Part shown: piece after piece, positions 7,028 to 15,074 of the stretch | Position numbering within the stretch: position 1 is the stretch's first letter | How the letters are laid out: each line of letters opens with the position of its first letter | Assembly: GCF_024055575.1 (NCBI RefSeq) | Contig: NZ_JAMXOE010000017.1 | Location: 62,001 to 126,000, forward strand | Reading direction: 5' to 3' | Length of the DNA: 64,000 nt | From: Mucilaginibacter flavidus | GTDB lineage: Bacteria; Bacteroidota; Bacteroidia; Sphingobacteriales; Sphingobacteriaceae | Notes under the pieces: model-generated | Told to the model about the DNA's origin: nothing | The model's database searches: none | What the model saw: only the letters and a program-made list of their open reading frames with translations | Translations under genes and position numbers: made by a program

Positions 7028-8422
7028 ATGAGAAAACAATTCTACAGATTAAGCCAGGCGCTACTTTTAGTGGTATTGCTCACCTTTTCGGAATGCAAAA
7101 AAACTGATGTGAAAGCAACCGCACCCGCGGTCGATCTTAAAATCAAAAACACTACGCCTCTTGAGGCGCCCGGTCCCGGCGGCGGCGTATTAATGCAGGC
7201 TTTTTACTGGAATACGCCAACCGGCACATCGTGGTGGGGCACGGTTAACGGTAAAATAGCCGCCTGGGATGCAGCCGGTATATCGGCTATCTGGCTTCCG
7301 CCGGCAACAAAAGGCCAAAGTGGTGGTTCGAGCATGGGGTATGATCCTTTTGATTATTTTGATTTTGGCACTTACAACCAAATGGGGTCGGTAACCACCC
7401 GGTTTGGCAATTTAACCGATCTGAATACATTAATAACAAACGCGCATACTCATAATATACAGGTTTATGCCGATATGGTGCTAAACCATTGCAGTGGCGG
7501 CGATTTAGAAGCTAACCCATATACAGGTACAAATACCTACACTAAGTTTGTTCCGCTGTCGGGTAAATTTCCAAGAAGCTACAGCGACTTTCACCCCAAT
7601 AACATCCATGCATCAGACGAGGGCGCATTCGGTGGCTTTCCCGACTTATGCCACGCGCAGGCCAATGTTTCAAACTGGGTATATAATGCCAGCTACAGCA
7701 TGTCGAGGTACTATAAAAACACCATGCATTATGATGGATGGCGCTTTGATTATGTATTGGGCTATGGCGCCTGGGTTGTTCAAAATTATGTGAACAGCGT
7801 GGGTGGCTTTGCCGTTGGCGAAGACTGGGACGGCAATGCAGCCAACCTGCAAAACTGGGTAAATGCAACAGGAGGAACCTCCTCCGCATTTGATTTTGCC
7901 TGTTTTTACGCCATGCATAACGCATTTGACAGCCACGACCTTACCCATCTTAATGACGACATGTTATTGAAAAGGAACGGTTCCAAAGCAGTAACATTTG
8001 TATCCAATCATGATACTGATATTATTGGCGACAAGTACTCCGCTTACGCATATATAATGACCCACGAAGGTTATCCCTGCGTATTTTATAACGACTATGA
8101 AACCTGGCTCACCAAAAGCAGGATGAATAACCTGATATGGATACACCGCACCTTAGCGGGCGGCACAACTACTAATCTATACTCCGCCAGCGACCAATAC
8201 ATCGACAGGAGAAATGGCTATGGTGCCGCGCCCGGTGTAATTGTATATTTTAACGGAAGCGACTATTGGCAACAGCAATGGGTAACTTCCAACTGGGCAA
8301 ATAAACAAATTAAAGAATATACAGGCGCTTCGGGCTGGGTGCAAACAGTAGCTGCTGATGGCCGCGTGTTAATCCAGGCACCGCCCCACGCCTATTCAAT
8401 CTGGTCAATTACAGGTTATTGA
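7028..8422 (+). CDS. Secreted alpha-amylase, GH13 (archaeal GH13_7-like)
   Basis: A 464-residue alpha-amylase with a lipoprotein-like signal (hydrophobic residues 11-20, Cys at 23 followed by Lys-Lys), so probably surface anchored. The GH13 regions are visible in order: DMVLNHC (149-155), GWRFDYV with nucleophile Asp241, VGEDWD with acid/base Glu265, and FVSNHDTD with Asp329. The sequence follows the Pyrococcus/Thermococcus amylase pattern closely: GGDLEANP, DFHPNN, DEGAFGGFPDLCH, GYGAWVV, LIWIHRTLAGG, and a C-terminal strand domain ending in a YSIWSITGY-like tail. The paired Cys after DFHP in the archaeal enzymes is replaced by Ala-Ser here. Two LacI-type palindromes lie upstream and a strong terminator follows, so it looks monocistronic. 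It would hydrolyse starch-type alpha-1,4-glucans. Confidence 0.93.
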   Translation: MRKQFYRLSQALLLVVLLTFSECKKTDVKATAPAVDLKIKNTTPLEAPGPGGGVLMQAFYWNTPTGTSWWGTVNGKIAAWDAAGISAIWLPPATKGQSGGSSMGYDPFDYFDFGTYNQMGSVTTRFGNLTDLNTLITNAHTHNIQVYADMVLNHCSGGDLEANPYTGTNTYTKFVPLSGKFPRSYSDFHPNNIHASDEGAFGGFPDLCHAQANVSNWVYNASYSMSRYYKNTMHYDGWRFDYVLGYGAWVVQNYVNSVGGFAVGEDWDGNAANLQNWVNATGGTSSAFDFACFYAMHNAFDSHDLTHLNDDMLLKRNGSKAVTFVSNHDTDIIGDKYSAYAYIMTHEGYPCVFYNDYETWLTKSRMNNLIWIHRTLAGGTTTNLYSASDQYIDRRNGYGAAPGVIVYFNGSDYWQQQWVTSNWANKQIKEYTGASGWVQTVAADGRVLIQAPPHAYSIWSITGY

Positions 8423-8436
8423 TCATCGTTTCCCCC

Positions 8437-8480
8437 AAACAAAGAAACATGGGTAAAGCCATGTTTCTTTGTTTATTTTT
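8437..8480 (+). terminator. Rho-independent terminator after the amylase gene
   Basis: A perfect 16-bp stem (AAACAAAGAAACATGG, 8437-8452, with its complement at 8459-8474) closes a six-base loop and is followed by ATTTTTAATT. It starts 15 bases after the amylase stop. Confidence 0.88.
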
Positions 8481-8507
8481 AATTCAAGTACTTTCTAAAA
8501 TCAAAAA

Positions 8508-9506
8508 ATGAAGCTATCCCTCCTCCTTTTGTTACTCTGCACCATCCTATTGCCCGGTTGTATCGGTAATAAAAAACAACAAACCGATACAAACCAATTA
8601 GTTTACCAAACCGCCGGCATAAATTCCGGGCCGTTGCATATAGAGCCCGACTTAAAAGGGAATATCAAACAGCAGGACCTAAGTTTACAAATTAAGCTTT
8701 CCAATGCCGAAGCAAAAGACATAGAGATACAGGAAATAACCGTGAATATTCCTGATGGCTCAAATTCGACACCGACAACTGCTTTTACCCCCTTCTTGTT
8801 AAAGCAGGGAAATGACACCACCCTTAATTTAAAATTCAACCCGTTTAATGATGCAAGGTTATATCAGGTTACAGGCATGAATGGCAGCTTTAAACCAGCT
8901 TATAACATCGTTATTTCGTACAGCAAATCCGGCAGCGGAAGTATTTACACGCTTTCACTAAAGTCAATTGCACAAAACAATGACTTCCTGGCGTACAGTA
9001 AAAAGCATGCGAAGTCTGTAATTGGCTATTCGTTTAATACCAGGAATGACTTTAACGAAAAACAAAAACGTTATCTCGAAACATTAAAACAACTACCCCA
9101 ACCACAATTTGTATTTTTAAGCGACCAGGAAATAGCCGTTTGCGGTCTTAATTTCCGCTTAAAAAATTTCTATCTAAAAGACACACTCAACGCTGAGTTA
9201 TTTATAGTAAACCACGCCGACTTCCAGGTTCAGATTACCCCTGATGCGCTGGATATTACAAAAGATGGCGAACCATTACCTGTCGAAACAAAAGCCGTTA
9301 CCGTTGAAAAGGTTTCGGGTACGCAGCAAAACCCGTACATGATGGAAAAAGGCGACCGGGTGCTGATTCATTTTAAAAAGCATGTAAAAGTTGAGGATGT
9401 TGACAAACAAATGCTTCGGCTTAATATAAAAGAAGCCTTTATGCTTAAGAATAATAAAAGGCTTTTTGTTGGCGACGTTGAGTTGCTGCCAAATCATTTT
9501 GATTAG
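8508..9506 (+). CDS. Lipoprotein of unknown function, 332 aa
   Basis: A predicted lipoprotein: residues 1-18 are a hydrophobic leader ending LLPGC with Cys18. After this come about 310 soluble residues with beta-rich composition. The first half alternates strands like an Ig or cohesin-type fold (for example EIQEITVNIPDG and TTLNLKFNPFNDARLYQVTG). The second half begins about residue 190 with QKRYLETLKQLPQP and has further strands such as YLKDTLNAELFIVNH. The pattern resembles DUF4138-like conjugation proteins, but I would not assign it. It follows the amylase terminator and likely has its own promoter. Gram-negative envelope location is inferred from the lipobox. Confidence 0.75.
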   Translation: MKLSLLLLLLCTILLPGCIGNKKQQTDTNQLVYQTAGINSGPLHIEPDLKGNIKQQDLSLQIKLSNAEAKDIEIQEITVNIPDGSNSTPTTAFTPFLLKQGNDTTLNLKFNPFNDARLYQVTGMNGSFKPAYNIVISYSKSGSGSIYTLSLKSIAQNNDFLAYSKKHAKSVIGYSFNTRNDFNEKQKRYLETLKQLPQPQFVFLSDQEIAVCGLNFRLKNFYLKDTLNAELFIVNHADFQVQITPDALDITKDGEPLPVETKAVTVEKVSGTQQNPYMMEKGDRVLIHFKKHVKVEDVDKQMLRLNIKEAFMLKNNKRLFVGDVELLPNHFD

Positions 9507-9645
9507 TAATGACGCCCGAATTAGGTCTTATGACAATACCGTTATCCAAAAAAAACAGTTCTTTTAAAAAGAAAACGTGTCAGGACATATAACCTTAAGT
9601 CGTTTCACTACTTCATAATTTGCACATCATGCTTAAAAACAATGA

Positions 9646-12048
9646 TTATAATTTTATAAAAGTCGCTTTTCCAACAAGGCTTTTATCACCATTATTAGTC
9701 ACCTGGATAATATAGGTACCCGGCATCAGATGGCTAATATCATTTTGCCACGTTGGTTGTGATGAGGTAGCCGTTGTAATAATTGCCCCCCCTATACTTA
9801 TTATTTTAATATCATATAATTGTGTGCCTGTGCTTGATTTAGTAGCAGTAGATGAACTAAGAGATTGAAGCACAGGCGAATTAGCATTGATGGAATTTAC
9901 ACTGCCTTGATTGATTGTTAAATTAATTACCCCACTTGCCGGATTTGGGTAAACGTTAATATTATCGGCAATAGAATTGTTTCCGTTTCCGTAAACCAGC
10001 GCAACCATATTTGAGTAAGTTATAGCGCCATTTAAGTCCTCCAGCTTTAGGCGATACAAGTCTGTTGCAACCGGTGGGTTTTTATCAAGCAGACTATAGG
10101 TTCCCTCGCTGCTTGAAGCATAGCCGCCAACTATATTGAACGTTTTACCATTGTCTGCGCTTCTCTCAACCGTAAAGTTGGTATAGTTTTCTTCGTTTTC
10201 GGTTTTCCATACCAATTCAGCCCCTTTGGCTGTTTTGGTTGCGGCAAAATTTAATAAATGCAAGCCCAGTGCCTTGTTTTGACGGATCACCAGGCTAAAC
10301 CTGTTTGCACCCCAGCTATTTGTATCGCTCCTTAATATATTAAATTGATAAACGGAATTGTGTTTTATATCCAGCGAATCTTTTTTGTAGGCATCCATCA
10401 ACCATACTTCATAAATATCGGGTAGGTTTTTCAGTTCGGTCTTCTCTATTTTATATAAACCATCAGCAGTTGTACTTACATATAATCTAATTTTTGTCTG
10501 ACTCTTCTTTGGTAATGGGATATCGTTTATTGAAGCAGTTATGTTATCCGATGTATAGCTTGAAAAATTCACACCACCGGTTCCTGCCATATGTTTTGAA
10601 TCTTCATCTATCACAAATTCGTCTTTTGCGGTATTTTCAAACCGGATAACCGCTTCTTCTATGTTATCCGAATCTTTTGACATTGCCATACGTACATATT
10701 GCAACACCGGGCCGCTATTAACCGGCTTTTTACTTAATAACAGGTTCGATCCGGTTACCTGGGCATTTGTTTTTGCTGATTCCTGAAAAATCAATTGCGC
10801 AGTTGCGTCTTTTGCCTGCACATAAAAACCCTGCCCGCTTGGGATGATATGCGAGGCGCCGTTTAATGAAAAGGTACCGTCATAGGTGCCATAAATTTTT
10901 GTTGCCTCGTTATATATATAAATTGTTTTATTTACCTGTGGTCCATAAATGCCAGCTGTTGAGATGGTTGCGCTAAAGGTATCCCAGTCAATTGAGCTGG
11001 CATAGGGGTTGCCAACCATATTGTAACCTACATAAGTAGCAGGATTGCCTGGAACTACCGCATATTGTAAGTTGGATAAACCGGTGTACCAGTGAACAAA
11101 TGTTACTGTTTGCTGATTCAATGTACCTTTGGATACAAAGGTATTTGATTCAGGTATGGTGGTTAAAAAATATTTTGTGCTGATGTTAGTCAGGTCGCCC
11201 CTATAAAAAAACCAAAAGCCGGTGCCTGCATACAGGTTAAAAGTTCCATCATAATCAACGCCTACCGAATAAAGCGTAGAGTTATTAATTTTGTTGACCC
11301 CCCTGAAATTCCCCCCGTTGAATGATCCGTTGCTATATAAAATATTGCCCCGGTATAAATAAATAGTTGGATTACCTATTTTACTCATTCCTCCCGCTAC
11401 GCCAAGGCTGCCCGTAATTGGCGCGTACGATGAAAGATAACTCAAATCGAAATAATAATTGATCCCCACTTTCGCTGTATATACCGGTGATGATAAAAAG
11501 CGGAACCCTCGGTATTTGGAAGCACCGCCGCTGATATAACGTTGTACATTTACGTTGTTAGTAATTGTCGAACCTGAAGGTATAGCTGCCACCGTTGCTG
11601 AACCGGTTATATCTGAATTCAAGGTTAAATTGCCATTCGCATTTAAAGAAGTTGCATTAACCATCTGTAGTACACCCTGACTTGAAACTGAAAAATTGCC
11701 CGAACTCATAACGGCCGGATTGGCTGAGCCGCCGTTACCGCTAAAAAACACATTGGTAAACATAGTGCCGGAGCCGTTATCAATGAGAACCTGGTTTTGA
11801 CCATTAAAAGTGATGCTGCCGGTGCCCTGAGTGTAAATGTTGCTATTGGTATAATTGCCCGACAAAGTGAAACTCCCGGTTTGCAGGTTTAAAGTACCCG
11901 AATTTGCCGCATTTCCGGTTACCACAACGTAGCCGCTGTTAGCAATTACATAAGCATTTGACGAAATTATTATGCCCTGCCCAAATAACAATGACGGAAT
12001 AAGTACCAATCCAAGGATTAATGATATGATATTAACTTTAGTTTTCAT
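9646..12048 (-). CDS. Surface protein with T9SS type A sorting domain
   Basis: An 800-residue exported protein. It begins with a signal peptide (NIISLILGLVLIPSLLFGQ). Residues about 30-150 are short Gly/Asn/Ser-rich repeats typical of a beta-helix (SGTLNLQTGSFTLSGNY). The middle has Tyr/Gly-rich surface-adhesin-like sequence, and a region about 600-690 has SADNGKTF and YRLKLEDLNG, an FN3-like motif seen before sorting domains. The C-terminus (about 700-800) contains VYPNPASGVINL and ends in the conserved strand pair of a type IX secretion sorting domain, so it crosses the outer membrane by T9SS. It is the last gene of a five-gene minus-strand operon, 18 bases after the hybrid kinase. Confidence 0.9.
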   Translation of the reverse strand: MKTKVNIISLILGLVLIPSLLFGQGIIISSNAYVIANSGYVVVTGNAANSGTLNLQTGSFTLSGNYTNSNIYTQGTGSITFNGQNQVLIDNGSGTMFTNVFFSGNGGSANPAVMSSGNFSVSSQGVLQMVNATSLNANGNLTLNSDITGSATVAAIPSGSTITNNVNVQRYISGGASKYRGFRFLSSPVYTAKVGINYYFDLSYLSSYAPITGSLGVAGGMSKIGNPTIYLYRGNILYSNGSFNGGNFRGVNKINNSTLYSVGVDYDGTFNLYAGTGFWFFYRGDLTNISTKYFLTTIPESNTFVSKGTLNQQTVTFVHWYTGLSNLQYAVVPGNPATYVGYNMVGNPYASSIDWDTFSATISTAGIYGPQVNKTIYIYNEATKIYGTYDGTFSLNGASHIIPSGQGFYVQAKDATAQLIFQESAKTNAQVTGSNLLLSKKPVNSGPVLQYVRMAMSKDSDNIEEAVIRFENTAKDEFVIDEDSKHMAGTGGVNFSSYTSDNITASINDIPLPKKSQTKIRLYVSTTADGLYKIEKTELKNLPDIYEVWLMDAYKKDSLDIKHNSVYQFNILRSDTNSWGANRFSLVIRQNKALGLHLLNFAATKTAKGAELVWKTENEENYTNFTVERSADNGKTFNIVGGYASSSEGTYSLLDKNPPVATDLYRLKLEDLNGAITYSNMVALVYGNGNNSIADNINVYPNPASGVINLTINQGSVNSINANSPVLQSLSSSTATKSSTGTQLYDIKIISIGGAIITTATSSQPTWQNDISHLMPGTYIIQVTNNGDKSLVGKATFIKL

Positions 12049-12066
12049 GGCCTTATTTTTTTTAAT

Positions 12067-13866
12067 TTATACTTGGGTACAGCTGTGTATGGCCCATTTT
12101 TCAAGTAAGTTTACAAGTTCTCCAAGATTAATGGGCTTGGCGAGATAATCGTTCATTCCGGCCCTCAGACATACTTCACGGTCGCCCTGCAATGTATTAG
12201 CCGTCATGGCAATAATAACCGGTTGATTAGTCAGGCAAATGCGGATCATTTTAGTTGCCTCAAGCCCATCCATTTCCGGCATTTGCACGTCCATCAGTAT
12301 CACATCATAATATTTGTTACTCACTTCTTCCAGCACTTCTTTACCATTGTTGGTCATTTTAGGTTCATAGCCAAGCTTATTTAATATCTTACCGACTATT
12401 TTTTGGTTCATGATGTTATCTTCGGCTACCAGAATACTTAACGGGTTCTGTTTAGCAAAATCGACAGATAGTTTTTGCTTATTGCTATTGTCGCTCATCA
12501 AGGTAACCTTCTCAGTCTGCCTGATCATTGAAATCACTTGCTCTTTCAAAATGTGCCGCCTGATAGGTTTGTTTATAACTGAACTAAAAAGCCCGGGATG
12601 CTTTTTATGGTCCTCATTTCCTGTGCTGTTCAGCAGCATAACAGGTGTGTTTGGGTACAATTTTTGTATTGATTGAGTTAGTGTAATACCATCCATCTCC
12701 GGCATTTGCAGATCGGTAATTATTAAATCCAAATCCGGCTTGTTTGATAATATTTCCAGGGCTTCATTGCCGGAACCAGCCTCTGATAGTATCATGTTCC
12801 AGCCTTCGAACCTATTTCTGAGCATATCCCTCACGGAGGCATTATCGTCAATTATCAATACTTTTTTTCCTTTAATATCGATACTGATTGGCGGGAATAA
12901 GGGCTGTACGTTTGTTCGAAACGTCATTGTAAATTGGAAACTGGTCCCCTTATTTTCTACACTGTCAACCGCTATGGTTCCACCCATCAGCATCACCAGG
13001 TTTTTACAAATCACCAATCCAACGCCGGTGGTGCCTTCAACCTTTATTAGCGGCGTTGTTTGCATTAGCTCTCTTGATAATTCTCTGATTTTGGCCTCTG
13101 ATATGCCAATGCCGCTGTCTTTCACTTCGAACTTCAGTTTTACCCGGTTATCCGCATCGGCTTCAATAAACTGTACGCCTATATAAATTTGTCCTCTGTG
13201 CGTGAACCTGACGGCATTTTCCACCAGGTTCATCAATATCTGCCGAAAGCGCTGATTATCGCCAACAATTTGAACCGGGACTTTATTTTCAATCCGGTAA
13301 ACAAGGTCCAAACCTGCATGCGCTGCCTTGACAGCAAAAACATCAAATACTTCTTCAATGCTGTTACGCAAGTTAAATTCTTTAACATCCAGCTCCTTAC
13401 CCGTGTGCACCTTTGAGTATTCAAGTATATCTTTCATCAATATATCATTGATCAGTCCGAGCAAACTTTCGCCGGAAAGCAGGATGGCAGAAGTATATTC
13501 TTGCTGTTCGGGGGTAAGTGAAGTTTCGGTGAGCAGCGATGCCATGCCCATTAGGGTAGTCATGGGGGTGCGTATGTCGTGGCTTATTTGTGACAAAAGA
13601 AGGCTTTTATTAGCGTTAGCAGCCTGGGCTTCTCCTCGGGCGATCTGTTCGTTTCGCCGGGCATAAGTAAGTAATTCATCCTTTTGGTGAATTTCGCTTT
13701 GCTGTTCAGCAATCCTGTTTAAAAGCTTTTCTATTTTTAACCGGTGGTAGAAATATCCAACTATAAAGGCAACAAAAAAAATTGCCACGTAAAACCACCA
13801 CGTTACGTAAAAAGCAATAAGCAAAGTATTGCCGGTATCTATAAAAAGCTCATTACTTGTAAACAT
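12067..13866 (-). CDS. Hybrid histidine kinase with two receiver domains and no sensor domain
   Basis: A 599-residue membrane kinase. A single transmembrane segment (about 16-40) is followed by a short coiled coil (42-90) and then directly by the dimerisation/phosphorylation domain with SHDIRTP (His96). The ATPase lobe has NLVENAVRF (213-221), DSGIGI (250-255) and GVGLVICK (281-288). Receiver domain 1 begins about 335 with phospho-acceptor Asp385; receiver domain 2 begins about 475 with Asp526 (MDVQMPEMDG). There is no periplasmic, PAS or GAF sensor and no output domain, so a partner must supply input. The partner could be a neighbouring membrane protein; phosphoryl groups could leave through a separate Hpt protein. 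It sits between the barrel protein (59 bases) and the T9SS protein (18 bases). Confidence 0.92.
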   Translation of the reverse strand: MFTSNELFIDTGNTLLIAFYVTWWFYVAIFFVAFIVGYFYHRLKIEKLLNRIAEQQSEIHQKDELLTYARRNEQIARGEAQAANANKSLLLSQISHDIRTPMTTLMGMASLLTETSLTPEQQEYTSAILLSGESLLGLINDILMKDILEYSKVHTGKELDVKEFNLRNSIEEVFDVFAVKAAHAGLDLVYRIENKVPVQIVGDNQRFRQILMNLVENAVRFTHRGQIYIGVQFIEADADNRVKLKFEVKDSGIGISEAKIRELSRELMQTTPLIKVEGTTGVGLVICKNLVMLMGGTIAVDSVENKGTSFQFTMTFRTNVQPLFPPISIDIKGKKVLIIDDNASVRDMLRNRFEGWNMILSEAGSGNEALEILSNKPDLDLIITDLQMPEMDGITLTQSIQKLYPNTPVMLLNSTGNEDHKKHPGLFSSVINKPIRRHILKEQVISMIRQTEKVTLMSDNSNKQKLSVDFAKQNPLSILVAEDNIMNQKIVGKILNKLGYEPKMTNNGKEVLEEVSNKYYDVILMDVQMPEMDGLEATKMIRICLTNQPVIIAMTANTLQGDREVCLRAGMNDYLAKPINLGELVNLLEKWAIHSCTQV

Positions 13867-13925
13867 ATTTTTTTATTAAAACTTATTTGTTTATTGCTTT
13901 AGCACTTAGCTAAACCATTTTTACT

Positions 13926-14519
13926 TTACCGGCCCCATTCTGCATTTAATCCGAGCACAAAGTATCTTTTGCTTGTCGCGGGATTAAAAACATACAGTGG
14001 GGCGCTCAAATTTTTATATATGCCTTTTATTAAAATGCCTTTTTCAAATAGTCCCCTTGTTTGCTGTAAAGACACTCCGGCGGCCATCCACCCATTTAGC
14101 TGATAAGTTAGATCAGACCAGCTGTAAGTAAAATTTGCTGCCGGGTTTTTTATTGAAAACGTGTACTGTGATTGTGATGAGAACGATATTTTTTTATAAT
14201 CCAGCACAACATTTGCGCCAACAGAGCCTCCGTTAAACCCGCCCATAACAACTCCGGCTATCGGGGTGATTGAATAGGATAGCAACGCCTTTTTTCGGAA
14301 GGCTTTCCCCAAGTATAACGACCCTGTATTGATGGCCTCATAATTACCACGGGCCTCAAAGTACCAATTGCCGGCTGTACAATACCCCGCAACGGGCACC
14401 CAGGAAAAAGGTCTGTTTCCACCCCAATAATAGTCTTGCTCAAAGAAGCCATTTGACTGGCTAAACGATTTAAGCGACAACCCTGAGAGCGCTATTGTCA
14501 ACAGCAGCCTTTTTTTCAT
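13926..14519 (-). CDS. Outer-membrane beta-barrel-like protein, 197 aa
   Basis: A signal peptide of about 19 residues (MKKRLLLTIALSGLSLKSFSQ) precedes about 175 residues of alternating short strands rich in Tyr, Trp, Gly and Asn (NWYFEARGNYE, SLYLGKAF, GVVMGGFNGGSVGANVV, KRYFVLGLNAEW). The protein ends in Trp-Gly-Arg after an aromatic strand, resembling the outer-membrane barrel C-terminal signature. The function is unknown. Its first 50 bases overlap the end of the upstream two-helix membrane gene in another frame. Both starts look genuine because this frame's signal peptide begins exactly at 14519, so translation is probably coupled. Confidence 0.75.
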   Translation of the reverse strand: MKKRLLLTIALSGLSLKSFSQSNGFFEQDYYWGGNRPFSWVPVAGYCTAGNWYFEARGNYEAINTGSLYLGKAFRKKALLSYSITPIAGVVMGGFNGGSVGANVVLDYKKISFSSQSQYTFSIKNPAANFTYSWSDLTYQLNGWMAAGVSLQQTRGLFEKGILIKGIYKNLSAPLYVFNPATSKRYFVLGLNAEWGR

Positions 14520-15057
14520 TTTCGATAATTATTAATTCCGCGGTTGCCAATTTGTTAAACAGGTTGATTTTTGCCAGGTGCGGGTTCCAATTAAAAACAA
14601 GCTCATCAATAGGATGCCATAATATTACCCATGAAAATACATCGAGACTGTTACTAAGCGCCGAACTAATGCCCTTGCCCGCAGTAAACACCATTGGTAT
14701 CAGGATGTGGAACAGCGTTACGATCAGGGTACCCGCAACAAGCATCATGATGTTGCGGCGTTTGTATTTTTTAAAGTTCTTTATTTTATCCTCTTTCAAC
14801 TCGGTGAAATGGCGGCGGATAGCGTACATCATGGGTTCGGCATATTGTTTATCTATCTCGTTTGCGTACTTGAATTTGTAAAAGATGACGTCGTACCTTT
14901 TAAATAAAGCAACGTTTTCCATTATATAAAGCGCAAAATGATGGCTTAGCTGGCGTTTGTAAATCGGTGCCGGATCGTGCGGGTTAAAATAACCCTGCAT
15001 CACAAGCTGGTCGAGCGTGAGGTAAACGTTGATTGTTTTAGGAGGATACCTTTTCAT
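14470..15057 (-). CDS. Two-helix membrane protein of unknown function, 195 aa
   Basis: A 195-residue protein with a cytoplasmic N-terminal part of about 100 residues rich in Tyr, Lys and Phe, including FALYIMENVALFKRY. It then has a hydrophobic helix (about 104-125), a short loop, a second helix (about 137-150), and a Lys/Glu-rich tail. The motif WVILWHPIDELVFNWNP in the second helix resembles the W..WHP...LL(Y/F)DWWP hallmark of a widespread uncharacterised two-helix family, by memory and not by search. It may bring a signal to the sensorless kinase encoded two genes downstream; that is inference. It is 17 bases after the surface-protein gene and overlaps the barrel gene by 50 bases. Confidence 0.7.
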   Translation of the reverse strand: MKRYPPKTINVYLTLDQLVMQGYFNPHDPAPIYKRQLSHHFALYIMENVALFKRYDVIFYKFKYANEIDKQYAEPMMYAIRRHFTELKEDKIKNFKKYKRRNIMMLVAGTLIVTLFHILIPMVFTAGKGISSALSNSLDVFSWVILWHPIDELVFNWNPHLAKINLFNKLATAELIIIENEKKAAVDNSALRVVA

Positions 15058-15074
15058 TCTTTATATTTTTATCA

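Noticed and set aside
7542-7925. Minus-strand 127-codon open frame inside the amylase gene
   Set aside because: Rich in Cys, His and Arg without family sense and fully inside a confirmed gene; a shadow.
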